Assembly: GCA_016210705.1 (NCBI GenBank)
Contig: JACQTR010000112.1
Span: forward strand, 1 to 10,153
DNA length: 10,153 bases
From: Chloroflexota bacterium
Lineage (GTDB): Bacteria > Chloroflexota > Dehalococcoidia > JACQTR01
Direction: 5' to 3'
Positions 1 to 6,445 of this stretch are shown one piece after another (the first letter of the stretch is position 1; each line of letters opens with the position of its first letter). The notes under the pieces are model-generated. The model was given only the letters and a program-made list of their open reading frames with translations, had not been told where the DNA came from and searched no databases. The position numbers and the translations under genes were made by a program.

Positions 1-18
1 ATTTAATACAGGCCACTC

Positions 19-34
19 TGTTTCACGTGAAACC
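19..34. promoter_or_regulatory. parS: parS-like centromere site (ParB/Spo0J binding)
   Basis: The sequence TGTTTCACGTGAAACC matches the bacterial chromosomal parS consensus TGTTTCACGTGAAACA at 15 of 16 positions. The inner 14 bases (20-33) form a perfect palindrome. Known parS sites bind the CTP-dependent clamp ParB, usually cluster near the replication origin, and can lie inside coding sequence. Only one copy is visible, and no parA or parB is in the window. A chance match of this quality in 10 kb is very unlikely, but ParB binding itself is inferred. Confidence 0.85.
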
Positions 35-593
35 TCAGGGCCAAGACCTGGTTGGCAGTGATTCCAGGAACGCGGAAATAGTCTTGCCATCTCCTCAGGT
101 GTCTCCAACTCCGTCTCTTACCCCATCTCCCACGCCGTCCCCTACTCCATCTCCGACGTCATCTCCCGCGCCGCCCCCCATTCCGTCTCCGACGCCCGTG
201 CTCACAGACTTAGTGGTTGCGCTGGTAACCCCAATTGATCAAGTAGCCGTAGCAGAACCTGAGCCTCCTGTCTCTCCTCAGGCGTCCCAGGTTGCTGAGG
301 AGTTTGTAGCGGCCCCATCCCCCGCCACAGAGTCTGTGGAATCCACGGCAGCAGAACCTCCGGCACCCTCTCCAGAGCAAGAAATACCCTCTGCTGGGGA
401 GAGTACATTGATACCAATGCCGCAAATTGACCTTCCCGCCCAGCCTAGAGTCGGCGAGGAGGCTCCGGTCCCCGTACATGAGGAAGCTGAACGTGCAGTT
501 CTTGTCTTAACCTCTATAGCTTTAGCTTTAGCCGCCGCCGGTGCCGCTCTGGCCCTATTTGCGATATATGGAGCGTTGTTACGTAGACAATAA
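27..593 (+). CDS. Pro/Thr/Ser-rich protein with C-terminal membrane anchor (possibly 5'-partial)
   Basis: I do not recognise this gene. From the GTG at 27 it encodes 188 residues. Residues 21-57 are a low-complexity PTPSPTP-type linker, followed by an acidic, Pro/Ala-rich region to about 155. A single hydrophobic segment at about 158-184 ends in Arg-Arg-Gln. This is the layout of a C-terminally anchored protein with a disordered stalk. No signal peptide or Shine-Dalgarno is visible. The GTG lies inside the parS palindrome, and the frame stays open upstream to base 3. The real start is therefore probably before the window, and an N-terminal domain may be missing. The gene converges with the lipoprotein gene ending at 606, only 12 nt away. 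Function is unknown. The parS context hints at a chromosome-segregation or origin neighbourhood, but that says nothing direct about this protein. Confidence 0.6.
   Translation: MKPQGQDLVGSDSRNAEIVLPSPQVSPTPSLTPSPTPSPTPSPTSSPAPPPIPSPTPVLTDLVVALVTPIDQVAVAEPEPPVSPQASQVAEEFVAAPSPATESVESTAAEPPAPSPEQEIPSAGESTLIPMPQIDLPAQPRVGEEAPVPVHEEAERAVLVLTSIALALAAAGAALALFAIYGALLRRQ
88..200 (+). repeat. imperfect tandem repeat encoding PSPTPSPT linker
   Basis: Degenerate 6- and 12-base units of the CCNTCTCCNACN type run through this stretch and encode alternating Pro-Ser/Pro-Thr. This is a coding low-complexity repeat inside the Pro-rich gene. Such tracts can change length by slippage, although the units here have diverged at third positions. 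Confidence 0.6.
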
Positions 594-605
594 TGCGCCA
601 GAGGT

Positions 606-1427
606 TTATGGGATTAGCTCTACTTGCCAGGCAGGATGGATTTCATTCCAGCCGTGGTGGTGATCTAGGACCCATGGGCCCGTGGCGCGAACCCGCTGTC
701 CCACTGATGGAGCTATCACACGCGCCTGGTCTGCAGGGACGATCTCGATATGCAAGCCCCCGTGCCTATTCCGCAGATTATCTTCGTTAAGTAGGTGAAG
801 GTAAGGTCCGTCCAGTATCAAGTCAAAGGTTTGATCGCCGTCAAATGCCTTTTTATACACGTAAACAACAGTACCGGTGACAGTGACGCAAGGGTTCAGG
901 ACGCTTAAGCGCTTTGGTGCGTGGACACCGGCCAGTGTATCGCCCACAAGGCAGCCGTCAGGTCCGAATACCCTTTTGACTTCTGGCTCGTTGTAGCCGC
1001 CTACAGCCGTCACGATTCCCTCGATCAAGGAGTCAGATATTCCCCAGCGTCCCTCTTCGCGCTCCAGGGTAGTCTCGCCATCTAAGGGAATACGGTCGTT
1101 GCCCAAAGTAATGGTTAAGGCCACCTCCAGCTTTGCTTCTTCCCCCCTTAAAATCGTAGACTTAACCTTTTTTAGGGATACCTTAAGGTTTCCATAGGTC
1201 TCTCTCTGCTGGCGTATTATCTCTCGCCAATCATGTTCTAGGGTAGTGTCTCTGGCTGAAGAAGAAAGGGAGTTGTACATGCCCTCGTTGTCACCTTGAT
1301 TCAAGGCCGTAATGAATTTATCTAGGGCCTCTTGAGGACTGCCCGGCATGGGAGTCGGTGTTCCTTTATTATGGACGCAAGCTAACAAAAAAATGATCAT
1401 GAAACAAAAGGCCATTGTAAGCTTCAA
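606..1427 (-). CDS. secreted two-domain lipoprotein (NTF2/DUF4878-like plus OB-like C-terminal domain)
   Basis: I place the start at the TTG at 1427, 5 nt downstream of a GGAGAAG (1433-1439 on the complement). The longer TTG at 1454 has no such site. The product is 273 residues with a short lipoprotein signal ending in the lipobox LLAC (Cys17). Residues about 29-135 (PQEALDKFITALNQGD at the front, strands later) resemble NTF2-like DUF4878 domains of exported lipoproteins. Residues about 175-273 look like a small OB-type beta-barrel, with VTVTGTV early, VGQRVRATGPWV later, and the ending DHHHGWNEIHPAW. Cys159 and Cys180 could form a disulfide. It lies about 80 nt downstream of the flippase gene on the same strand and may be co-transcribed. 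I infer an envelope location; the fold assignments come from pattern reading only and the activity is unknown. Confidence 0.8.
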   Translation of the reverse strand: MKLTMAFCFMIIFLLACVHNKGTPTPMPGSPQEALDKFITALNQGDNEGMYNSLSSSARDTTLEHDWREIIRQQRETYGNLKVSLKKVKSTILRGEEAKLEVALTITLGNDRIPLDGETTLEREEGRWGISDSLIEGIVTAVGGYNEPEVKRVFGPDGCLVGDTLAGVHAPKRLSVLNPCVTVTGTVVYVYKKAFDGDQTFDLILDGPYLHLLNEDNLRNRHGGLHIEIVPADQARVIAPSVGQRVRATGPWVLDHHHGWNEIHPAWQVELIP

Positions 1428-1508
1428 TATGACTTCTCCAACCCCAAGCCCCAACTCGCAGTCGGCGGAGTGTCAATAATTAGCGTAGCATTAACTGAAG
1501 CTATCATA

Positions 1509-2525
1509 TCAAGTTCCTGGCTGGGCTTGTCCCATTTGGTGTACCAGTCGTCTATAGAAGCCCAGGCTAACGAAGAACGGAATGAAATAGTATATTATGC
1601 GGAAAAGGGCAGCGGCCAAAACCGTTTGCTCTAAGGGCACTCCCAACAGTGCATAAATTCCAGCCATGGAACCGTCTTGAACACCAAGACCTCCAGGGAT
1701 CATCGAGATCATGCCCAATGTAACGCCTACGACAAAGCCTGTCAAAAGGACACCTGGGCTAATAGGGTTGCCTAACGCATCGAAACAAAACCCGAGGGCT
1801 ATAATGCTACTTGCCCAATCAGCCACAATTAGCCCCAAGGGTAGAGCTAATACCAAAGGTCGGCCCCGTATTACAGCCATGCCGCGCGCCAGGGTGGCAT
1901 CGAGGTTGCCCAGTGCCGGCGGGATTTCATGATGCGTAAGAGAGCGCCATACCTTAGCTATTAGCCTTAATATCACGAGGCGAATCGGTTGGCTAACAAG
2001 CACTGCCGCGGCAATTAGAATGCCCAAGATAGCGATGACCGCAGCTAAAACTGCTCCCGTGGCTTCGCCACGCGATAGCGGTTGGCTTAAAAGAAGGTGT
2101 ACAAGGCCTACGGGGAACAGTAAAAACAGGGCGAGGTTGTTTAGGTAGGAGTCAAAGAGTGACGCGGCCAATATATCGCCTACAGCAAGCCCACTTCGCT
2201 TCATAACTAATATGCGAAGGGAGTACCCTGCGGCGCCAAGGGACAAAATGTGGTTTAAGGTAATGGAAACAAATCCTATCTCGGTGAGGTCGCGCTGGCT
2301 CATCGGGATACCGAAGATTCGGTTCATTATTGTAAAGCGATAGCTCAGACAAGCGTAAGAGATTACAGTGAACAATAATACCATCGGCGCTAGCTTCCAG
2401 TTGGCTTCACTCGCGACTCGCCGAACCTGGTGCCAATCGAGGGCAATCACAAGAACTCCAACCACTGCCAGGATTGCAGCGAGGGCGATAGAGAGATATT
2501 GGAGCTGTCTTCTTGAGTTCTCCAC
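1509..2525 (-). CDS. lysylphosphatidylglycerol synthase TM-region family protein (MprF flippase-like, YbhN/UPF0104)
   Basis: This is a 338-residue polytopic membrane protein of the family corresponding to the N-terminal flippase half of MprF. Hydrophobic helices run nearly end to end. The family signature PGGLGVQDGSM is at 277-287, and the following ALFRIIYYFIPFF (306-318) matches the conserved helix near the C-terminus. In MprF this domain moves aminoacylated phosphatidylglycerol to the outer leaflet; family members also occur beside glycosyltransferases with unknown cargo. The start is the GTG at 2525, with GGAAGGA (2532-2538, complement) 6 nt upstream, and it begins 3 nt after the stop of the aminoacyltransferase gene. 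That adjacency supports a joint role in making and flipping a modified lipid. Substrate and direction of transport are inferred from family and context. Confidence 0.88.
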   Translation of the reverse strand: MENSRRQLQYLSIALAAILAVVGVLVIALDWHQVRRVASEANWKLAPMVLLFTVISYACLSYRFTIMNRIFGIPMSQRDLTEIGFVSITLNHILSLGAAGYSLRILVMKRSGLAVGDILAASLFDSYLNNLALFLLFPVGLVHLLLSQPLSRGEATGAVLAAVIAILGILIAAAVLVSQPIRLVILRLIAKVWRSLTHHEIPPALGNLDATLARGMAVIRGRPLVLALPLGLIVADWASSIIALGFCFDALGNPISPGVLLTGFVVGVTLGMISMIPGGLGVQDGSMAGIYALLGVPLEQTVLAAALFRIIYYFIPFFVSLGFYRRLVHQMGQAQPGT

Positions 2526-2528
2526 TCG

Positions 2529-4268
2529 TTATCCTTCCGTGATCCGTGTTAGCGCGATGGCAGTCTTCAATAGGCCCACCGGTCCGCCTTGATAGAGTAA
2601 AAAGCGGTCTTCCCAATTTGGTTCAAACTTGGCTTTATAGTTACGTAGGCCCTTATAGGAGAAAAACCGATTGAGATGTTCATAAAGTTGACGGACTGCT
2701 CGCTCTTGCAAAGTCGCCCCGGGGCGGTCGCCAACTCCGGCAAAGGGCGCCATACCCAGATTAAAAAAACGATACCCCGTTTCTTTTAGATACAGCAGTA
2801 GCTCCGTAAATAAATATTCCATGACGCCGTTAGGTATTTCCGTTCGATGCCGCATTAAGTCAATAGTGGCTGTGCCAGTCTGATAGGCTGGAATTTCGTT
2901 GGCGAATGCTATTATTTGTCCCGCCGAATTGCGGACAGCGAAGAGGGGTGTTTCGTTCAGGTAATCCCATTCGAAGCGGCCAAGGCTAAAGCCGCGCTCG
3001 CGCCGTCCCGGCAGGGAGAGCCACTCATCGGAGACCTCTTTTACCTCTTCTAACAGTGGCCGTGGATGAGGGGGAGCGTGGTGGGTTAAGATGTAACCAA
3101 GCCCCTCAAACTTTCTACGAATGTGCCTGAAATGTTTCAACTGTACTGTATGGGATGAGAAGCGCTCCAGGTCTATTATGGCTTCCTCGCCGATCTTGAG
3201 GACTTGTAGCCCAAGCTGGCGATACATGGGTAATAAGTCTGGTAGTACCTGGTGAAAGGCAACTAGCCAGCCGTTGTCGGCGCAGTAGCGTAAAAAGGCG
3301 CTGGTAGCGTCTTCCAAACAATCTTCTGGTCCGACCGGATCGCCTAGGCTGATGGCCACGCTTAATGAGGCTTTGTATGCTATGAAGCACTTGTAGTCGC
3401 CGGAGAATAAATAGGATTTATCCGGCCATAATTTGAAGAAATCCAAAGATGAACGTCCGTATTGAGCCAATATATTTTTTGCCATTGTTCTATCATGGGG
3501 TAGTGTTCTAAGCCTATAAGCCAGGGGACGAAACAGGCTGTATCCGGCAAGAAGGCTCGCTAAAATTCCTAGCAGGCGCAGCGACTCCAGAAACCAGCGG
3601 GCATGGCGTGTGTAGGGCACTAGGTCGCTGTTTCCCACGAGAGTAAATTCCCGCAATGTTCTGATCAAAGCATCTTTCCCATTAAAAACAAGGCCGAAGT
3701 CCCGCTGGTCCAATAACCAGAAGCCTGCTGTTCCGTAAGCTAGCGCGATCAGCAGGCTGGCGACCATTAGAATCACGCCCTGAGCTATGCCGCTAGGTTC
3801 ACTGCGCACGGTAAACTGCTTTCGGAAGATAAATAGAAGCATCGCTGTAACCAGTGGGGCGGAACCTGAGTACCAAAGATGGCCGCGCCCAATGTGGGCC
3901 GCTACTGCTAGGATTAAGACGGCCATTGTTATCATCCAGGCTATTTTACGACGCTGGAAGAGATGGAAAGACAAATAAACCAGCATGAACCCAAAGGCTA
4001 CGGTTAACGAACGTCCCCAATGATGTAATCCAAAGGGTAATATTAAATTGAAGAGACGGGGATGCTCATGAAAACGCGTCAACAACACTTGCATAATACC
4101 CAACGCCCCGTTAGCTAATGTGGCGGTCGCCACCAGCCATACGGGCCCCTTTTGTTTCAAGACAGCCCCAATCCAACGGGAACGGTGTCTAGAGGGTATA
4201 GCGGATACGGTGTCTACGTTACCCTGAATTGGTGTTTTGGGGTATTTGTCCGTGACTTGAAAGGTCAT
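2529..4268 (-). CDS. phosphatidylglycerol aminoacyltransferase (MprF-type synthase, DUF2156/LPG_synthase_C)
   Basis: This enzyme is expected to move an amino acid from aminoacyl-tRNA to phosphatidylglycerol at the inner leaflet, which lowers membrane negative charge and raises resistance to cationic peptides. It has 579 residues. About six membrane helices lie between residues 42 and 247, followed by a GNAT-like DUF2156 domain at about 265-562. Motifs typical of MprF synthases are GDPVG (309), EEAIIDL (361), DEWL (414), GFSLGRF (426), IDLMRH (469), FNLGMAP (502) and GLRNYKAKFEP (540). I chose the ATG at 4268 because it overlaps the rhomboid stop as ATGA. A longer frame to 4478 would run through the rhomboid gene. 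The flippase half normally fused at the N-terminus is the separate gene just downstream. Lysine, alanine or another amino acid cannot be decided from sequence alone. Confidence 0.9.
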   Translation of the reverse strand: MTFQVTDKYPKTPIQGNVDTVSAIPSRHRSRWIGAVLKQKGPVWLVATATLANGALGIMQVLLTRFHEHPRLFNLILPFGLHHWGRSLTVAFGFMLVYLSFHLFQRRKIAWMITMAVLILAVAAHIGRGHLWYSGSAPLVTAMLLFIFRKQFTVRSEPSGIAQGVILMVASLLIALAYGTAGFWLLDQRDFGLVFNGKDALIRTLREFTLVGNSDLVPYTRHARWFLESLRLLGILASLLAGYSLFRPLAYRLRTLPHDRTMAKNILAQYGRSSLDFFKLWPDKSYLFSGDYKCFIAYKASLSVAISLGDPVGPEDCLEDATSAFLRYCADNGWLVAFHQVLPDLLPMYRQLGLQVLKIGEEAIIDLERFSSHTVQLKHFRHIRRKFEGLGYILTHHAPPHPRPLLEEVKEVSDEWLSLPGRRERGFSLGRFEWDYLNETPLFAVRNSAGQIIAFANEIPAYQTGTATIDLMRHRTEIPNGVMEYLFTELLLYLKETGYRFFNLGMAPFAGVGDRPGATLQERAVRQLYEHLNRFFSYKGLRNYKAKFEPNWEDRFLLYQGGPVGLLKTAIALTRITEG

Positions 4269-4939
4269 AGTGTGTACTTTCGGTGCGCTACTTTGGCCGA
4301 CGCTCTGACCCAAGTAGATATTACGCCAGCCAATAGTCCCGTGGAAAAAGCAATCATGTGATCCATGCCATATGTATTTTGTACAAAAACTAGTAGCAAA
4401 AGCAGGACGATGAACGTTCCCCCAATTAAAAGGTTTCTCCATAGCCCTGTCGCTTTGCTTAGCATTAAACCCCAGCATGTAATTGATGCCGATGATGATC
4501 CCATATCCGGCGGATACAAGAATGGCCTAACCCAGGCGATGCCCCATATATCTAACGGCCATAATAGTAGTATGGAAAGGACACTGGTCAGCGGCCCAAG
4601 TAGAAAGAAGCCGATCGCAGTAATCTTGGTACCATAACGATACTCGAGTGACCCTACTCCAAGTAGCAGCATGGCGAGAGCTGTGGGGCGCACTCCAGGC
4701 AAACTGGCGAATAGAAGCCCTACCCAAAGACTGTAAAAGTGTCCGGCTTTCAAGGCGGGTAAGTTCCAACCGAAGATCTGCATCAGACGCGGGAAGTAAC
4801 CCCGTGCCACAGTTCCTGTAGCTATGAAAGCGATAAGTATCGAAATGAATAGGGCAATGGTCAGGGGTATCCGCATGGCTAAAGGCGCGACCCGGCTCAG
4901 CGCCAAGGAAGCCTGGGAAAATCTAGATTTTAAAATCAA
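4265..4939 (-). CDS. rhomboid-like intramembrane serine protease
   Basis: This is a six-helix membrane protein. Counting from the upstream ATG at 4981 (238 residues), the putative catalytic motif GSSS sits at 161-164 in DMGSSSASITCWG, with Ser163 as nucleophile. His208 lies in DHMIAFSTGLLAG, matching the rhomboid Ser-His dyad helices (GxSx and HxxGxxxG-like, with Ala for the first Gly of the latter). A Glu (113) in SLEYRYGT fits the conserved E/G stretch of the third helix. I prefer the TTG at 4939, which has AGGAGAAG (4942-4949, complement) 5 nt away; the ATG at 4981 has no visible ribosome site. The TTG start gives 224 residues. The stop overlaps the aminoacyltransferase start by 4 nt, implying translational coupling. 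Rhomboids cleave membrane-anchored substrates; the substrate here is unknown, and activity is inferred from the retained dyad. Confidence 0.72.
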   Translation of the reverse strand: MILKSRFSQASLALSRVAPLAMRIPLTIALFISILIAFIATGTVARGYFPRLMQIFGWNLPALKAGHFYSLWVGLLFASLPGVRPTALAMLLLGVGSLEYRYGTKITAIGFFLLGPLTSVLSILLLWPLDIWGIAWVRPFLYPPDMGSSSASITCWGLMLSKATGLWRNLLIGGTFIVLLLLLVFVQNTYGMDHMIAFSTGLLAGVISTWVRASAKVAHRKYTL

Positions 4940-4984
4940 CGCTTCTCCTGTTTGAAAGCGCTTAATAGGCTTCGTTATCATTGT

Positions 4985-5013
4985 ATATTAAAATCATCGG
5001 TTTTTCACTTAAA
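4985..5013 (-). promoter_or_regulatory. candidate promoter of the rhomboid-aminoacyltransferase-flippase operon
   Basis: Read on the complement, TTTAAG (5008-5013) and TAATAT (4985-4990) are 17 nt apart, about 45 nt upstream of the TTG start at 4939. Both hexamers are poor matches to the sigma-70 consensus. The placement between divergent genes is sensible but the call is weak. Confidence 0.3.
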
Positions 5014-5069
5014 GATGCTACAAAGCTATGGATCACAGTAGCTTTGAACAAAGATACGTCTATCTGCCC

Positions 5070-5099
5070 TTGCGCCAGTCGCCGCGATGGCTCTACAAT
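5070..5099 (+). promoter_or_regulatory. candidate promoter of the BNR lipoprotein gene
   Basis: TTGCGC (5070-5075) and TACAAT (5094-5099) are separated by 18 nt, about 30 nt upstream of the ATG at 5128. The ribosome site AAAGGTGG (5117-5124) follows. The hexamers are moderate matches, and this is the only reasonable pair I see in the 146-nt divergent intergenic region. Confidence 0.4.
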
Positions 5100-5127
5100 T
5101 AGACAATAGAGTCCGCAAAGGTGGTTC

Positions 5128-6342
5128 ATGTCCCCGAAATTCCGGCTTATAGTAATCGGTATTGTGCTTATTGTCCTCGCTGGCTCGGCCTGTCGCAGGC
5201 CTAAGCCTGCAGCGACTCCAACACCGACAAGCACCTCAACGGCGTTGGCAACGCCTACGCCATCTCCGGTGGCAATACCCTCTCCAACGGCTACTCCCTA
5301 TCCCACGCCCGAAGCTACACCAACAATACCCCCCGAATTGTGGCGCTCTGGCTGGCCAAAGACGGAGGCCAGGAATGAGATTACCGCCCTCGCTATCGAT
5401 CCCTCCAATGGACAGAGCGTGTACGCTGGCACTTCGGCAGCTATTTATCTTTCAGTGGATGGTGGAGAATCTTGGACTAGGGTAAGTTCGCTGCCTAACC
5501 TTGTGGCTATGGTCGTTGACCCTAGAAATGGCGATACTCTTTACGCTTATTTCTGGCCCAAACTATTAGATGCGCCCCAAGAGCCGAGAGGATTCAGAAA
5601 AAGTAGCGACGGTGGCAAGACTTGGAGCGATCCCAGCGGGGGAGTTTCGGCACAGATCATTGGCCAAGCCACCACACTGGCGATCGATCCCTCTAACCCC
5701 GCTACCATATTAGTGGGCACAGTTTACCAGAATAGCTATGGACGAATCTTCAGAAGCCTCGATGGCGGCGCAAGTTGGCAGGTCACCTACATTATCACTT
5801 CAGTTATGGGAATCGGCGACATGACAGCCATAGCCGTCCATCCCACCGCCAATAACGTTGTGTACGCAGCTAATAGCGTGTACCACGGTGGGGTGGTTGT
5901 TCGGAGCGATGATGGTGGTCTTTCTTGGCGTCCATTGGCGCCTGTTCCGATGCCGCTAGCTTTTCCGGTAAGTTTGGCTCTTGACCCCTTAGACATCGAT
6001 TCTGTCTATGTAGCCTTCCAGGCACCTATGGGTGGCGGGGCTAATGTATACAAAACCAAGGATGGCGGTAGTTCTTGGTCGCTAGTTAGCGATGGGTTGC
6101 CCATAGGAGCCTCGAATCCGCTACTGCTTATTGATCCTAGTGATCCTAAAAACATGTTCATTTCCTTTCAGGGAAGCAACGGGGGGGTCATTCAAACCAC
6201 TGACGGCATCTTTTGGACGAAATTGTCACCCGAAGGCGCTCCCCAATTTAGACACGTCACTGCTCTCGGCTACAGTCCCGCTGAACGTAAGTTGTACGTT
6301 GGAACAGCAGATGACGTGTGGCAGAGCACGCGTTTTCCGTAA
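5128..6342 (+). CDS. exported BNR/Asp-box beta-propeller lipoprotein
   Basis: The product is 404 residues. It has a basic start, a hydrophobic signal segment and the lipobox AGSAC (Cys22). A Thr/Pro-rich stalk (residues 29-68) leads to a repeat domain. Asp-box motifs of the SxDGGxSW type occur at 109-116, 159-166, 210-217, 260-267 and 310-317, with a shortened sixth copy (TTDGIFW) at 357-363. Each is preceded by a strand such as AIDPSN...VYAGT. This is the layout of sialidase/VPS10/YCF48-like beta-propellers, which in such lipoproteins usually act as extracellular binding or scaffold modules. No sialidase Arg triad or other catalytic signature is obvious, so an enzymatic role is not supported. 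The ATG at 5128 has AAAGGTGG 3 nt upstream. The gene diverges from the rhomboid operon and is followed by an operator-controlled promoter for the next gene. Confidence 0.85.
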   Translation: MSPKFRLIVIGIVLIVLAGSACRRPKPAATPTPTSTSTALATPTPSPVAIPSPTATPYPTPEATPTIPPELWRSGWPKTEARNEITALAIDPSNGQSVYAGTSAAIYLSVDGGESWTRVSSLPNLVAMVVDPRNGDTLYAYFWPKLLDAPQEPRGFRKSSDGGKTWSDPSGGVSAQIIGQATTLAIDPSNPATILVGTVYQNSYGRIFRSLDGGASWQVTYIITSVMGIGDMTAIAVHPTANNVVYAANSVYHGGVVVRSDDGGLSWRPLAPVPMPLAFPVSLALDPLDIDSVYVAFQAPMGGGANVYKTKDGGSSWSLVSDGLPIGASNPLLLIDPSDPKNMFISFQGSNGGVIQTTDGIFWTKLSPEGAPQFRHVTALGYSPAERKLYVGTADDVWQSTRFP

Positions 6343-6381
6343 TGCCATTCTAGGCTATATTTGCGTATTTTAGCGTAGATA

Positions 6382-6396
6382 ACTATTGACAATAGT
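6382..6396. promoter_or_regulatory. BlaI-type operator O1
   Basis: ACTATTGACAATAGT is a perfect inverted repeat of 7-base arms around one central base. It covers the -35 hexamer of the next gene's promoter. The same half-sites with the same spacing recur at 7379-7397 and 9231-9247. A repressor bound here would block RNA polymerase. The assignment to the BlaI-family protein encoded at 7765 is inferred from proximity and from the general dyad form of BlaI/MecI operators. Confidence 0.7.
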
Positions 6397-6414
6397 AAGT
6401 CTAGCACATATATT
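6386..6414 (+). promoter_or_regulatory. sigma-70-type promoter of the DUF4386-like gene
   Basis: A perfect -35 TTGACA (6386-6391) and a -10 TATATT (6409-6414) are separated by 17 nt. The expected transcript start is near 6421, and the ribosome site AGGAGG is at 6432-6437. The -35 lies inside operator O1. Confidence 0.8.
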
Positions 6415-6445
6415 GTCCACCAAATAAGTGTAGGAGGTATGGACG

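Noticed and set aside
88..200. Possible CRISPR or structured repeat array
   Set aside because: Units are short, contiguous, degenerate and in coding frame for a Pro-rich linker, with no spacers.
202..479. Two minus-strand frames opposite the Pro-rich gene
   Set aside because: They are shadows of the biased codon use in the Pro/Ser/Thr-rich sequence.
593..790. Plus-strand 65-codon frame overlapping the stop of the Pro-rich gene as TAATG
   Set aside because: It lies entirely antisense to the C-terminal domain of the lipoprotein gene apart from its first bases, has no family-like pattern and no independent ribosome site. The minus-strand protein is far more coherent.
4269..4478. N-terminal 70-residue extension of the aminoacyltransferase frame
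   Set aside because: It runs antiparallel-free through the rhomboid coding region in another frame and has no domain character. The ATGA overlap at 4265-4268 gives a natural coupled start.
4962..5234. Minus-strand frame across the divergent intergenic region
   Set aside because: It overlaps the starts of both flanking genes, has no ribosome site and no recognisable motif. The part at 4962-5129 reads somewhat protein-like, so a small gene cannot be fully excluded.
6351..6378. CTAGGCTA/TAGCGTAG stem after the BNR gene as terminator
   Set aside because: The arms carry a mismatch, the loop is long and no T run follows, so it is too weak to call.
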